The notes: generated by a model from the sequence alone, not told the origin. Shown: positions 52,877 to 64,000, counted from the first letter of the stretch. The stretch is DNA of 64,000 bases from Mytilinidion resinicola (GCF_010093595.1 NW_022985466.1:102339-166338); one strand, 5' to 3'. A program made the numbers and translations.

Positions 52877-55800
52877 ATGTCTAGATTTTCAAAAATCCAT
52901 GGGGCCCCCCAAAAAGTGCTAATTGAGCTCGCACAGCCTTTCAGCAAGAAATTGGCCTCTCCAGCAGGCGGTGGGGATCCGGCATACATACCTCGATCTC
53001 AACCGCAGTTCAGGAACCCCCCCAATCTCATCCCATCTCAATTCCGAAAACGACGAACGACGCTGGTTTCCCTGAGCCGACGAGAACCCGCGGATCTCCC
53101 CACCCCTGAATGTAAATATAGACCGAAACATTCGGCCGTCTAGAATGTCTCCATCGTGATTTTCTTGGCAGGAGTGGCAGAAAAGAGCCATGTGGTTCGC
53201 TGAAGTAGTTCGCGCGGTTGGTGTAGGAGGATGAAACATGCGATGTGTGCCTCAGCCACCTCCATCGCACGGCTATATTTGGATAGGGTTGGCCTGATCG
53301 GGATGCTGTCACGTGCCGTCAGCTGGACCGGCTAGTGTTTGATGGGGAGATGAGACATCGTGATCTGGCCACTGATGTTGTTCTTTTCTGCCAGTTCCAA
53401 GAAATCTCCCGTATCCCTTTTCCTGGTCGAAGGTTGACGGTGGTGGCAGTGTTAGGTCACGTGCTCGTACCCCAGCGTTGCGCCAGCCCCTGTCCCCCAT
53501 CTTGCAGCTGTCATCCGTCAGCCAAGCTCTCCACAACCTCCACAACACCAAACCTGTATCCCCATCATCTTCAGCCAACGGCACAGCGTCCCCATCCGGC
53601 CAATCGCCACGCCTTTTTCTGCCAAAAGCTGAAACGCGCAGAGCCGGTGTGTCCGGCTGCCGTGTGCGGCCACGTAGTCCTCGAGTGTAAAGGAGGACAG
53701 AACCGCGGCAGGGCCGGGCTGGTCGCGATAGACGACGGCATCATGGATCTCCTGGCGTGCTGGATAGGCGCAGTTGATGGACGGTGCCCAAACCTCAAAC
53801 CGCAATGATTCCCTCAACAGCCGCTGCTAGATCCGCTTCATTGCGGATGGGTGGTGCTGTATTGCTGCCAGACACCTCACCGCGACGCACGGCGATGGCT
53901 GGGGTCGCCAGTCGCCTCACCAAACCCATCCGCCGTGATTCTGCCAGCAGGGTCAGCCAGGTGACGGTGGTGACCTCGGCGGCGTCATCCTGCCCCCATC
54001 CAGCCCAGGACGGGACGATTGCCGCGCAGATCTGTCGCTTGGAGTCGCTTACCACCACTTGCTTGCCGGCCCATATCGAGACCCTGGCGAAGAGGAGCAT
54101 CACCATAATTCCAGGGTTTGCAAACCGGGTTCGTGCTGGTAGATGTGATGCTGGCTGAAGGACCGGTGAAGCGCGCGCCCAATGCCCGTTGCGCCGACTT
54201 ATCCGCCGCCGAGCGTGTGATCTGGCGCTGGCGAACCTCCCATCTTACTTACATGGCAGAAATCCAGGGCGTGCGCCAGGTACCTCCCGGCTAGATGAGG
54301 GTTTTATGGAACCTGGTTTGGGACCAAGGAGGCTAGGAGGGCAGGATACGGCTCGTGAGGCGCTGAGTTGGCAATGCGCGGTGGCCGGATGGGGACGTGT
54401 CGGGTCCACTTAGAAGGAGACGGTGGGTGGAATTGGGTTAAGGGCGCCGTTGGGAAAGAGGGTCCGGATGGTGTTGTTGAGACTTTGCCATGGGGATTGC
54501 TATCGCTATCTTGACCAGAGGTGCGTTTTTCATTTTAAGGTCCATTACTTTGGGAGGTAGGTTTGTGCGCCCGTCTATCAGATGGAAGAGGTCGTACACC
54601 AGCTACAGCCGCACAATATCGCGATTCTCGAGTACTAGGTGCTTGTCAGCTCAATCGGGCGTCGACGTCGACTTCGGAGTCGGCCGAGGCATGAACAACA
54701 CACAGTACAGATTTGCCACCGTCTGCTCTCCGTATGGATATTGATCAACAAACCCATCCTTAGTAAACACAAAGCCGCTATCACGACCTCCGGCCCTGGT
54801 GCCTGGCCATACACAGTGTGCACCAGCAGACCTGAAACTGGGCACGGCGTGGACCGAAGCCCAACCCAACGCCGCGTCTACCCTCGCGTACCCTCTGGGG
54901 TATAGCTACGTGTTCTCACGATCAGCGTTCCTTCGCTTCGTGATCTTCACTCGGACAGTTCGGTCCCAGTTTGCAGCCTCACGAAAGTCGGTACGACGAA
55001 CCTATGGACGTGGAGATATGGAGGTGGCGAACTTAGGGTCGGCGTGGGGAGAGGGAATGCTGAAGGGTGTAGTGCGGTGCAATACTATTCATCGCTTCAT
55101 CATCCGAATACGGCAATCTATTCTCTTCTCTCTAATTTGCGGTCAACGATGCCAAAGCGCCGGCCCGCTCTACTCCAGACGAGTGTGAACACCGCGGGGA
55201 AGAATCATGAAGCGTGCAACATCGTTCTCCTTCACCACACCTTGACCCTTCCACTTCAGATTTTCACGATGCCAAAATGCCCGACTGGCTGGCAGGCTGG
55301 ATTCCAGCTCTGTAAACAGTGCTGGAGTATCCTCCCTCCTCGCGATCTCACGTTTCCTTCTAATCGATCTCTCGAGATACCACACAATTCCTCTGCGAAA
55401 GAAGACTCTAGATGGAAGACGAGAAGCTCCAGAACTCACTTTACGGGTTATCTTCAATCTTCTCACGGACGCAGCAATCAACCAAGCCACAACGCACTCC
55501 ACTCGTGCTTCAACATCAAATAGCTGAGCCGACACAATATCACCTATCACCGCATCCGTTCTACACTTTATCTAATCCTCGTACCACCATAGTGCAAAAA
55601 CTTCCGAGTTGCGATTCTGCCTATCCTCAGAACCCGCTCTTCTCGTACCTCAACTGCAAACACCCTTCCCGGTGCCTATCACGGATTACCGCATCTATCC
55701 ATCCATCCCTCCATCACCCATCACCCTATGCAACACTCGTACCACCTCAGTGCAATTTTCAGATTCACGATTCTGCCTAGCCACCGCTCCACCCTGCAGC

Positions 55801-57670
55801 AGCGCCGCCGCAGCCTAGCACCCTCGACATCCACCCGAATCCTCGGGCCGCGCAGCCACTCAGCCCGGGGTCGTTTGGTGACTTCCGCGCCCCACCATCC
55901 ATCTTTTGTGCACTCCCGTGCGAATCGCACACCCCCGGTACCTCTCTATCGATTGTCACACACATGAGGGCTGGGGCGGGGATGGTGCAGGAGGCTACAA
56001 TTCCACCGCACGGATTGCGTGTGTGGAGGGGCACGGCAGAGGGGCGATGTCAAATTTCTTGAGGAGGTACAGCGGCAGGTACGGCATGCGCAGCGCAGCT
56101 CTTGACGCCGCGGTGCGCGGACGCGAAATTCTCGAGTTGCACGAAAGAAAAAATGGTCTGGGTCGCACCCTCGCATCCGGTACGCGCAATCGCGCAAAGG
56201 CAAAAACTCCCACTTCGCGCACCCCTTCCCCAACCTCAGCTCACTTTGTCTTGACCGGAGCCTATAAGTGGCGTTTTAAAGCAACGCGCCTCTCTCTACC
56301 TGCCTGCCGTCTGCAGTCATGCCTTAACCTCCTGCAGGAAAATTAATCTAAAACCGTAAGGCCCCCCATCCGCTAACCGTCTTGCAGCCAGAATCGCAGA
56401 GCTAGCGAGTGGAGCGGATTGTTCTGCGCGGGGGGTGATTGGGCAATTGCGATGACTCTGGCCCTCTGCCCGAACTGTTGATGCGATGGAGGGGTAGATT
56501 TTGGGAGGTTTGAGTCATGATGGAGGGGCACCGGGCAGGGCGGCGATCTCGGACTTCGGGAGGCGAATCTCATGACCGAGGGGAGGGCTACAGTAGTTGG
56601 GGATCTGGTTCGTCGTCGTATGCGGATTGGCAAATAGGTAGGTAGTACTCAAAAGCTCCAAGAAATCGACGGAGAATTAGGAGTTGGAATCGGACGACGG
56701 AGGCGAATAGTTATCACCATGCGCGAACCCTTAGATCTTTGTGTTCGCATACTCGGATCGTAGTCCGAGAATACTCACCAGGTCAATGGCGTCGTATTCG
56801 CGTCCCCAAAATAGAGCAGAAAATGCTCTGGTCAACTTCGCCATTCAATCTTCACGACGTGTAAAATTAGAAGCATCCATCACGCGTCGGGAGAAGTATC
56901 ACGCATCAATCGCGCGTTTGGCAAAACATCACGCATTTATCCCCTCGTCGGAATATTTTGGTGAAGCTGGTACATGTTTCGTGCCAGTGCCATGTCGGCG
57001 GGTAGCATGTTTGAGGGTAGGGTTGAGGGTCGAAACTGTGAAGGCGCGTGTGTTTCAACGACCATCACTCGGCACACGGGCGGCTAGGGCTATCACGTTC
57101 ATGCGCAGAGGTTTATTCGTAGTCATAGTTGTTTCAGGAGTCATGGTAAGAAATGCATTGGGGAGTAGAATGTCAGGAGGTGGGAATCACATGGCAGAGA
57201 AGAGGTGGTAATGCGGTTCAAACAATTCTTTAAATTTCAAATATAGCAAAAAGCTGCAGTAGACTGCGGACGAAGCCTCCAAGTCTAGATCCTGATATCC
57301 TAGCCCGCTATGGGCTATCCTATTCCTCCCAGCTCCTGCGGGTGACCTCAACGCCGTCATGGCGGAGTATCTCTCCCTTCCCTCCCATTCCCCGTCAGGC
57401 CCGCCTATTTCTAGGCGCAAACCCAAAACTCTTATCCATCCAAAAGGCAATGCTTTTCCAGAAAGCACAGTCGTACCGGCGTTCTCAGACGCGCGAATAG
57501 CTAGATGCAGGAGTGCAAGCAAGATGCGAGAGGATTTTGTACGGCCCGGGAAGGGGCCCGGGGCGCGGTGAGGTGGTGTGGTGTGTGTTCTGGATGGATG
57601 TCGTTCAGGGTGTTCGTGTAGCGCTACAATAATGCAATGAAGAAAGCACATATAGCGAAAGTCAGGCCGT
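52877..57670. other. Long unresolved stretch, partly GC-rich, no confident gene
   Basis: Many overlapping frames on both strands. The most protein-like are on the minus strand. One is 54869-54651 (...S-G-F-V-F-T-K-D-G-F-V-D-Q-Y-P-Y-G-E-Q-T-V-A-N-L-Y). Another runs at about 54480-54420 (P-W-Q-S-L-N-N-T-I-R-T-L-F-P-N-G). Two more are 54106-53795 and 53817-53518. They could be exons of one gene, but I cannot find a consistent chain of splice sites, start or known motif. Short repeats of ATCACGC with variants lie near 56876-56940. No RNA gene seen. Confidence 0.3.
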
Positions 57671-58513
57671 TCAGCTGTAGTAGCCTGAGAGACGGTGCTC
57701 GCGGATGTCCCACTTCGACGGCTCCCGCACTTCGACGTTGTAGCGTACTGAGTCGCGGCGTTGCTGCTCCACATCGGAGGCATAGAGGGAGCCACGCTTA
57801 GAGTGGGAGACTTCGGTGGTGACCTTGGCCTTCTGCTGCGCTGTAGCTGCTTGCGTGGGCCAGTCGACGATCTCGCCGGAGCGCGGTCGGTGGACCTTGA
57901 CGGGCTTGGAGGCTTGAGCGATCTTGACAGAGCGTGACCGGTCTGGCAGGGGTACGCGGGCAGAAACGTAGTAGGTCCTATCCATAGACACGAATGGGCG
58001 CCGCGATCGGTGGCGGAGGGAGCGCTCAATAGCCTTCAACAGACCCCTCACTTCGTCGTAGCCGACCGGGATCTCGACACGCACGACCTTGTGGTCTTCC
58101 TTCTCAGTAGCGAAGCTCTCGCCCTCGGCGTTGATGTAGAGGAAGTGGGCAACATCCTGTGCCAAGCGGTGGCCGACGTCGCACAGCTGCTCGTGAGAGC
58201 GGTGGACCTCGTACGGGTTGTGGCAGTAGGCACACTTGCGGGCATGGCTCTCGAAGTTGTAGGCGGCCCAGGACTCGGCGCTGTTGACAGGGCGGAGGAC
58301 GCTGGTCACGGGTTCGGACGGGAAGCCCACGCGGGCCTCCTTCTTGGAGTCGCTGGGGTGGATGGCGGTAGGCATAGTGGAGGAGCGAGAGAAGGACGGC
58401 ATCTTGGTGGTGGTGTTTGAGTTCTTGAGAATGGAGCGGAGCCGGGGAGCCGTGGTGGGATAGCGGGTGTGTGTGATGGACGGAATGGTGAAGGGTCGCT
58501 TTGCTGCACGCAA
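57671..58513 (-). CDS. Conserved-looking hypothetical protein with a Cys/His cluster
   Basis: Single exon, 280 residues from ATG 58513 (ATG codons at residues 38 and 47 are alternatives, since the first 37 residues are basic and low in complexity, possibly a mitochondrial presequence). After S-W-A-A-Y-N-F-E-S-H-A-R-K comes C94-A-Y-C97-H-N-P-Y-E-V-H104-R-S-H107-E-Q-L-C111-D-V-G-H115, a likely metal-binding site. Then follow L-A-Q-D-V-A-H-F-L-Y and a basic, Ser-rich tail (H-R-S-R-R-P, P-D-R-S-R-S, K-V-H-R-P-R-S-G). I do not recognise a named family. The well-formed frame and codon usage support a real gene. Confidence 0.8.
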   Translation of the reverse strand: MRAAKRPFTIPSITHTRYPTTAPRLRSILKNSNTTTKMPSFSRSSTMPTAIHPSDSKKEARVGFPSEPVTSVLRPVNSAESWAAYNFESHARKCAYCHNPYEVHRSHEQLCDVGHRLAQDVAHFLYINAEGESFATEKEDHKVVRVEIPVGYDEVRGLLKAIERSLRHRSRRPFVSMDRTYYVSARVPLPDRSRSVKIAQASKPVKVHRPRSGEIVDWPTQAATAQQKAKVTTEVSHSKRGSLYASDVEQQRRDSVRYNVEVREPSKWDIREHRLSGYYS

Positions 58514-60900
58514 AGGACTGGCTCTGTAAATGGGTTGAGTCTCTGATGGTTGTATCAGAGGTCAACTGGGTCGGGGACTGGTGCTGGATTTATGGTGGGC
58601 GATTCTGGGTTCTGGAAAGGTGGCAGCGAGCGTCGAGATATATGCCTGATGGGCTGCGGAGCTAGCGCGATGGGAGCCTGGGACTTGCATGCGCTTTGCA
58701 GGGTGCCGGACGCCCCCACAATTGCTCCTAGGGCTCCCCCCTGTCTGCTGCCTTGCCCAAGACCCCCGTCCTCAGGCGCAGGCGGTGCGAAGGCGGTCAG
58801 ACCTGGCACCGACGAGGAGCTCATGACGACAGGAGACGCAAAACACGCGCTAGAGGCCTGCCCGGCACGAGTGCGAAGTCAGAAGACGCGCTCCAGACAC
58901 GCACACACCATTCGCCAGCGCCCTCGCACCCCTCGACCCGCGACTCCTCAGACGCTCCTGTGCCCATACCCGCGATGACTCCTGCCGCAAAAGGGCGCGG
59001 GGAACTGCTGGGGCGGGCGAGCGTTGGAAGGGCGACGCTGTGCTGATGGTTGCTGCTGAACCGGGAGTCCTCGGCTTCATCTCCACCGCGTCTGCGGCTG
59101 CCCGCTCTGTCGCTGTCGGTCGGGGGAACCGTTGGACGGGAGGGTGTCGTCGAAGCTTGGAACGGCTGCTTGGCCCCCAAACGGGACTGCGCCTCGAAAC
59201 ATCGTGAGGGAGAGGGTGGTGTAGGGCGGGAGGAGGAGGGTGGCGGCCGGCGAGTGGTTCGCTTCTCGTCAGCCACGCCCATTCCGGTCAAGCGCCCTTT
59301 TCACCCCTCTGCTGCGCCGCTCCAATTCACCGCAACACCAACAATCGCACAGCCTCGCCCGCGCCAGTCTGGCCGGCCAGCCACTGCAGCATTGCGCAGT
59401 GTGCAGTTTCTGTCTCCGCCGGGCGTCTCCGCCGTTCGAGCTGCTCCCGCGTCAACTGAGCTACTCGTTCCCGTTGTCCCGCAGAACCCTCCGGCGCCAA
59501 TCCTGCTACTGGTGCTTCCCCTTGGCAAGGCCTCCAAACACTCGACGAGTGTCCCTCTCCTGCGGCACGGCGGCGTGAAACATTCCCGCGTGTCCATTCC
59601 CACGCGTCCCAGCCTCGCCGCCTCCTCGAGCGCGTGCGAATGTTTCCTCGAGAAACTCTGCACGCTTCACAGTCACTCTACCGGTTTGGTGACTCCCTCT
59701 CAATCGCTCGCCTGCATGCCCGCAGCCGTCCCGTCTTAGCTGCATTTGACGTGCAGCAGGTGTGCATCCACGCTGCAATCGCTGTGGCCAGTCCTCGCTT
59801 GGCGCCCTTCTTCAGGTTGACCGGAACTTTGGTAGCCCACATTGGCGAATGGCACCCCGGCCGCACGGCCACAGCTTACATTCAACCTTATCGATTGCAT
59901 GGGGAATTGTCCCTTGTCGAGCTGATGAAAATTCTTCTTGTAGCACAGCGCATGCCCACGATTATTCTGCTATACACAGCTATATTCCACTTCTGTAGCT
60001 GTGCTTTGCAATACACAAGCAATACGCTTTCTCTCTCTACTTGCGCTGCGCGTCCCGTCTCACACTCCCAACACCCTCCGGTGAGTCAAAGTATGCCTTC
60101 GAGAACTAACCGGAGCGGCGCCGTCTGTCTGACTCCCTCATCGTCGTCTCTCTCTCTCGGCCTGCGCCTACCTCTACCTTTTCTAGCCGGAGTGCTGTTT
60201 GCCTGCCGGTCTGTCCTGTGACCGTTCTGCTCCACTCTACGACTTCGACCGGAGCGGAAGCGTCGGTCAACACCAAGACATCCTTAGTAATCACAACGTC
60301 ACTCAGATACGGAAGCCACATGAAAAGCTTTTCTTTCTGCCGGTCTATCCATTGTAGGTGTAAACTGTCGCCCTGTTTCTACGCGCGGCAGTGCAGTCCC
60401 GGCAGCCTGGTGCTGGAACCCTCATTGTCACCACCCTCTCCGTCTTTATTCCTCCGACGCATGCACGCAACGGTCAGCCGTGGTGCTACAGTACCCCGCC
60501 GCTGGGCTAGGCAGCGCCCCGCAGTACTCAATTCTTCATTGTTTGATCCTCATCGTTTCATCAATTCCTTATCTTCCCTCAATCCCAATTCGTCTTGAAG
60601 AAGACACATTACCCACTCTCTTCCCTCAACCCTCTTCATGACCACTCCCGCATTACCAATTCAGCATACGTATTCCCCAGTACGTAGACCACCACCACCA
60701 AGGACCCTCGCCAATTTTTCCCCGAATCCGCCTTACGTCACCCGAACCCACCGCAGTCTCAGCTGCCTGAACGCCTCGCCGTAGATCCGACGCTCGACGT
60801 AACATCCGCCCATATGCATATGTCGTCATCCGTGTTCGCCACGCCGCGTATGCGTGATCATGCGGCCGCGGCCCGCGCCATGCCTGCGTCGATGCCGTTC
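58514..60900. other. Intergenic, GC-rich; frames on both strands without support
   Basis: Frames of 156 codons (minus, 59291-58821, Ser/Pro-rich) and 229 codons (plus, 59050-59739) overlap each other and have low-complexity translations, as expected by chance in GC-rich DNA. No domain, start context or splice chain was found. The first few hundred bases are the promoter of the 58513 gene. Confidence 0.35.
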
Positions 60901-60917
60901 TAGCCTCAGTGGCAAGG

Positions 60918-61070
60918 ACGAGGCTCTTGGCCGGTCAGGGTCCGGCGCGCGGCGTATGTAATCGTAGGCTGGCTGAATTCACTTGACCGGCCAAGAGCCT
61001 CGTTCCGCGGCATACGTATGCGCGTATATAATCACGCATTTGCTGACTTCATTATACCACTTGACCGGCC
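60918..61070. repeat. 20-bp perfect inverted repeat plus third copy
   Basis: ACGAGGCTCTTGGCCGGTCA at 60918-60937 is exactly inverted at 60984-61003 (46-bp spacer). A third copy (TGACCGGCCGAGAGC, one change) lies at 61062-61076 in the same orientation as the second. Copies two and three are each linked to a CGCGGC(A/G)TA.. stretch, so a tandem unit of about 78 bp is also present. No gene is nearby; the role is unknown. Confidence 0.85.
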
Positions 61071-61077
61071 GAGAGCG

Positions 61078-62678
61078 CCATCGCGCGGCGTATTAATATT
61101 TCGTCGTACCGGCTTGTGGGAGTAACCGTTTCGCCTTCTCGGTCAGAATCTGCCTTATCCTTAATTAATATCTGAAGTGTCAGGAGACTGCTAATATCGC
61201 AGAGCATGCGAATTCGATCCCGGTCGAACGTCTAACACTGCTAACAATATCTTACCTAAATTCCCTAAGGCAGCCACAAGTGGGGTCGCTAGATTACTCT
61301 CCAAGCGGGAGCAATCTGTAACATGGCTGGTCGATCACTCTGATTCCAGCGTGGTCATCGATTCGCAAGCTCCCGTGCTATCTTTATTCTAAATAAATTC
61401 AGAATGCCGATACCAGAACGTTCGAGTTTGTTCTCATCCTTTGCTGAACCGCTGATAGATCCCATACTCCCCCAGGCAACCATAGCTAGATTAACGGATT
61501 ACCCGTTTACAGAGTGTCAAGGTATCTAGCACCCCTCGCAGCACTTCGACGCTTGTCTCAACACGGATTTCTGGGATGCTGAAGGATTCGTGTCAGGCAG
61601 CTGTTATCGGGTCAAAGGGTGGCCGTTCACTGATCGGGCATCCCGCCGTACTTATCGTAGGCACCAAATATCATCTTACGGGGTTTAGGCATTTGCTCCG
61701 ACTTCAGCGGGGGAAGTTTGGCACGCATAGCGCTCGCATATTTGCGGGTAACAGACAGTCCGCATGAAGATCCCGCAGCTAGTAAATACAGCCTCTTCGC
61801 CAATGATGCTACATTACCCATCTCTCTCACCCTCGTTTATGTCTTTACAGGCATTACAAATACAGTCAACCCACTCCCACCCTCCTCCCATCCCCTTTTG
61901 TCTCCCACTCCCGCAACTAGCACACCCTCGCTCGGTTGCTCGTAGACGGCGGGATGTGCTTCCATCACCTTGCCTCTGGGTGCTAGCGCCCTCTCCACAA
62001 CCCCCCTCGGCTTCACCGTCCCTTTGCACCGTCCAATTCCCACTCATACCTCGCTCTTCGAGGCCTCCAACTCCAACCGCTGTTTCCGCATCTACCTCAC
62101 TGCACCTACCACCGCTATGCGAACCCCCTCAGATCTCTCGTCCCCCGCCACCGCGCGACCTCTTCCCGCGCACTAGGAGTAGTCGGCGGAGGGAGGTGGT
62201 GACCGCCGCTCCGTTACCCGTAGATAACGGCAAAGAAGACGGGGATCCATGGGTTGTTAGGTGAAGAGTGTGGAATGAGTGAGGCGAGGAGGGAGGTAGG
62301 TCTTGGCAAGACGAAGCCCAGGGAAGTGAGGGGTTTCCACCAGGCGTCTTCCAGGTCGAAAGCGTAGCCGCCAGTGATATGGCTCAGACCACGGCCTGAA
62401 TTCCCAGCTCTTCTTTTGCTCTCAAATGCGCGGGAGTTGCAGCTCAGGCTCTACCGCTCACGTTTTCCCCGTGGTTGCGGGCCTCGGGGGGGTTGCTTTG
62501 AAGTTAAAGCTCTGCAAGGGTGAATGGGTTTGAATGCGGTTGGATTTGTAGGAGCTGGTTTGGAATGACAGGATGGCGGAGTGCAAATCAGACGCGCTGA
62601 ACTCCGAGCTGTCCCAGGGTTGCGGAGGCCAGGAGTGGTGCTTCGCGGCGAAAGCTGTATCCAATTGCCGGATTGGAA
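61078..62678. other. Intergenic, nothing recognised
   Basis: A 166-codon plus-strand frame (61764-62264) is Pro/Ser-rich and has no motif. GAATTCGATCCCGGTCGAAC near 61209 superficially recalls a tRNA T-arm, but no acceptor, D or anticodon arm can be built around it. Confidence 0.35.
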
Positions 62679-63423
62679 TTACAGCATCGGCCAGACCTCG
62701 ATTCCGATTCGCATTCCTCGTCCTAGTGCTCGGGAGGTCGAGTCGTAGTTCTGAAGTGTCGGATTGAGCGACGGCTGTGGAGTTCCTGGGTTCATCGAGC
62801 TCATGTGTGGCGGGCGGCGGTCCAAAGCCATCCCTCTAGGATCCGGGTCGACTCCTTTCCGCGCGTGTGCCATCGCTTGCTCGTAGGCCCGCACGGCTTC
62901 CTTCAATTCTACCCAGCTGCCCCCTAGCATACTCTCCTGTGCATGCTCAAACCTTACAGTCTCCTCGTAGCCCCGGTTCGTGTGGCGGACCGTTCCAACA
63001 GAATCGCAGTAGATCTCCTCTGCTGTCTTGCTGTACTCGGCCTCTACGACCCCCTTTTCCACTAGAAGTTGTGGAAGGACAGCCCAAAGACTTTGTCGCG
63101 CAGGTCCTGGTATTTCCAGTCCGCCCATTGCAGGATCAGCACGTCGAGGTCATAGACGACCATGAGCTTCTCGGAGGACTGCGCGGCGTTGTAGTCCTCC
63201 TTCGCGCGCACCACTTTAGCGCCCGAAGACCCCCAAAGTCCGAAAGGGAGGTTGCAATAGCGCTCTGGAGACACCGCGACGGTCTGACACGCGTGCAGCA
63301 ACTTAGACAAGTGTTCCCAATGGGAGGATTGCGAGCCGCAGTACACCAGTACCTTGACGCCGAGAAGGAATTCGTGGATTACCCACATGGACGCCCACTA
63401 GGGTCGGGATCGCAGGCGGACTG
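62679..63423 (-). pseudogene. HET-domain protein remnant, 5' truncated and frameshifted
   Basis: On the minus strand W-A-S-M-W-V-I-H-E-F (typical of the HET R-x-W-V-x-Q-E block) opens at about 63420, right after an in-frame TAG. It continues V-L-V-Y-C-G-S-Q-S-S-H-W-E-H-L and D-L-R-D-K-V-F-G-L. A frame change then occurs near 63060-63110 and the text resumes V-V-E-A-E-Y-S-K-T-A-E-E-I-Y-C-D-S-V, the usual next block of HET proteins. The HET core itself (W-I-D-x-x-C-I-N-Q) is absent. The tail to 62679 is low complexity. Confidence 0.7.
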
Positions 63424-64000
63424 CAGTGCAGCGTGTGGAATTCTTTGATGACGAGTACGGTGCTGGGTGCTTGGTAGCGGATGCTGCGGATGGCGAAGCC
63501 CGCTGTCGTCGGCGGCGGGACTGAGCTAGAGGAGGATGAGGATGGGGTGGGAGTAGACGACGGATGTTAGGGCGAGTCGGTGGTTGCATTTTGGGAGGTT
63601 GAGCAGCTGTATATCGCCCTCCTGTCCTCTTGAATAGTTTCCAGCCACGCCTAGCCATGATGATAGCAAATCTAAAGCGAGATTGCCTTGATTTGAATTT
63701 TCGGACTTCCGGCTGCCACTTCTCTAACCACTCAAGCGATGACTTTGTGTGAGGATGCTGAGGCCCGAGGATCTGCATTCTCAGCTGGGAGCATTGTTGC
63801 ATTAATGAGATGGCCTCGGTATCCTTCCCCTGGTAATGCAATGTTGTAGCGAGGTTTTGCATGCTCATCAGCGTGTGCGAGTGCTCCTTCCCGAAATCTT
63901 CTCTCTTAGTGCTAGCGTCTCTTGATGCATCTTCTCCGCCTCTTTATACTTTCCCTGGCCACTTAGTGCCTGTGCTAAGTTGTTCATGCTTGCCAGCGTG
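63398..64000 (-). pseudogene. Kinesin-light-chain-type TPR repeat protein, 3' part, frameshifted (runs off right edge)
   Basis: Two 42-residue TPR repeats are visible. The first has T-L-A-S-M-N-N-L-A-Q-A-L-S-G-Q-G-K-Y-K-E-A-E-K-M ... L-A-L-R-E-K. The second has H-T-L-M-S-M-Q-N-L-A-T-T-L-H-Y-Q-G-K-D-T-E-A, then L-G-P-Q-H-P-H-T. Between them, near 63893, one base is missing (R-E-K-I / G-K-E-H), so the frame is broken unless this is a sequence error. In fungi such repeats often form the C-terminal half of NB-ARC or patatin-type NLR-like proteins; the N-terminal part lies beyond the window. After the second repeat the frame reads on to a stop at 63398. Confidence 0.72.

Noticed and set aside
57187..58029. 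280-codon minus-strand frame
   Set aside because: Overlaps the better 57671-58513 gene in another frame, and its translation is arginine/proline/serine-rich as expected from a shadow.
59050..59739. 229-codon plus-strand frame in GC-rich DNA
   Set aside because: Low-complexity translation, competing frames on both strands, no motif and no splice support.
61200..61230. tRNA T-arm-like GAATTCGATCCCGGTC sequence
   Set aside because: No matching acceptor stem, D arm or anticodon arm can be placed around it.

Overview
The window looks like nuclear DNA from a filamentous ascomycete (Pezizomycotina). Genes lie on both strands without operons. They are interrupted by short introns of about 47-230 bp, mostly GT-AG with CTAAC/CTGAC-like branch sites. 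The families are typical of this group: a PTH11/rhodopsin-like membrane protein, Zn2Cys6 regulator, HET-domain proteins, GFA/CENP-V enzymes, SDR and VOC enzymes, an ABCA-type transporter and a DUF7730 relative. I cannot name a genus from sequence alone. All exon joins are my own reading of splice signals and frame continuity.

Layout. 0-5 kb: the 5' end of an acyl-CoA oxidase gene (minus), then a decayed DUF7730 gene with a 438-bp MITE in its intron. 6-11 kb: three intact plus-strand genes (rhodopsin-like, SDR, small single-pass membrane protein). 11-14.2 kb: a broken UDP-glucuronate decarboxylase-like gene, a MITE and an F-box-like remnant. 14.9-21 kb: a J-domain gene and an Ap4A phosphorylase carrying two N-terminal UBA-like domains, surrounded by a local repeat family whose units look like small exons with short introns. 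21-29 kb: saccharopine-dehydrogenase-like oxidoreductase, Zn2Cys6 regulator, GFA protein, VOC protein. 29.7-34.8 kb: a full-length ABCA-type transporter. 35-45 kb: repeat-rich accessory DNA with hypothetical genes, a pseudogene with two C-to-T type stops, and a GFA gene whose end runs into a MITE. 45-52.3 kb: HET-domain protein, a secreted-looking alpha/beta hydrolase and a BTB protein, separated by MITE copies and tandem repeats. 52.9-62.7 kb: mostly unresolved, often GC-rich, with one clear conserved-looking gene. 62.7-64 kb: HET and kinesin-light-chain-type TPR remnants.

The genes do not form one pathway. The mixture of housekeeping or metabolic genes (acyl-CoA oxidase, Ap4A phosphorylase, ABCA) with decaying HET/TPR/F-box-like genes and several repeat families suggests a fast-changing accessory-type region. 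Most noteworthy are the UBA-UBA-Ap4A phosphorylase fusion inside a single exon, exon-and-intron-like tandem arrays at about 17.7-19.3 kb and 37.4-38.0 kb, and one TA-flanked MITE family with about eight recognisable copies, one of which appears to supply a gene's stop codon.
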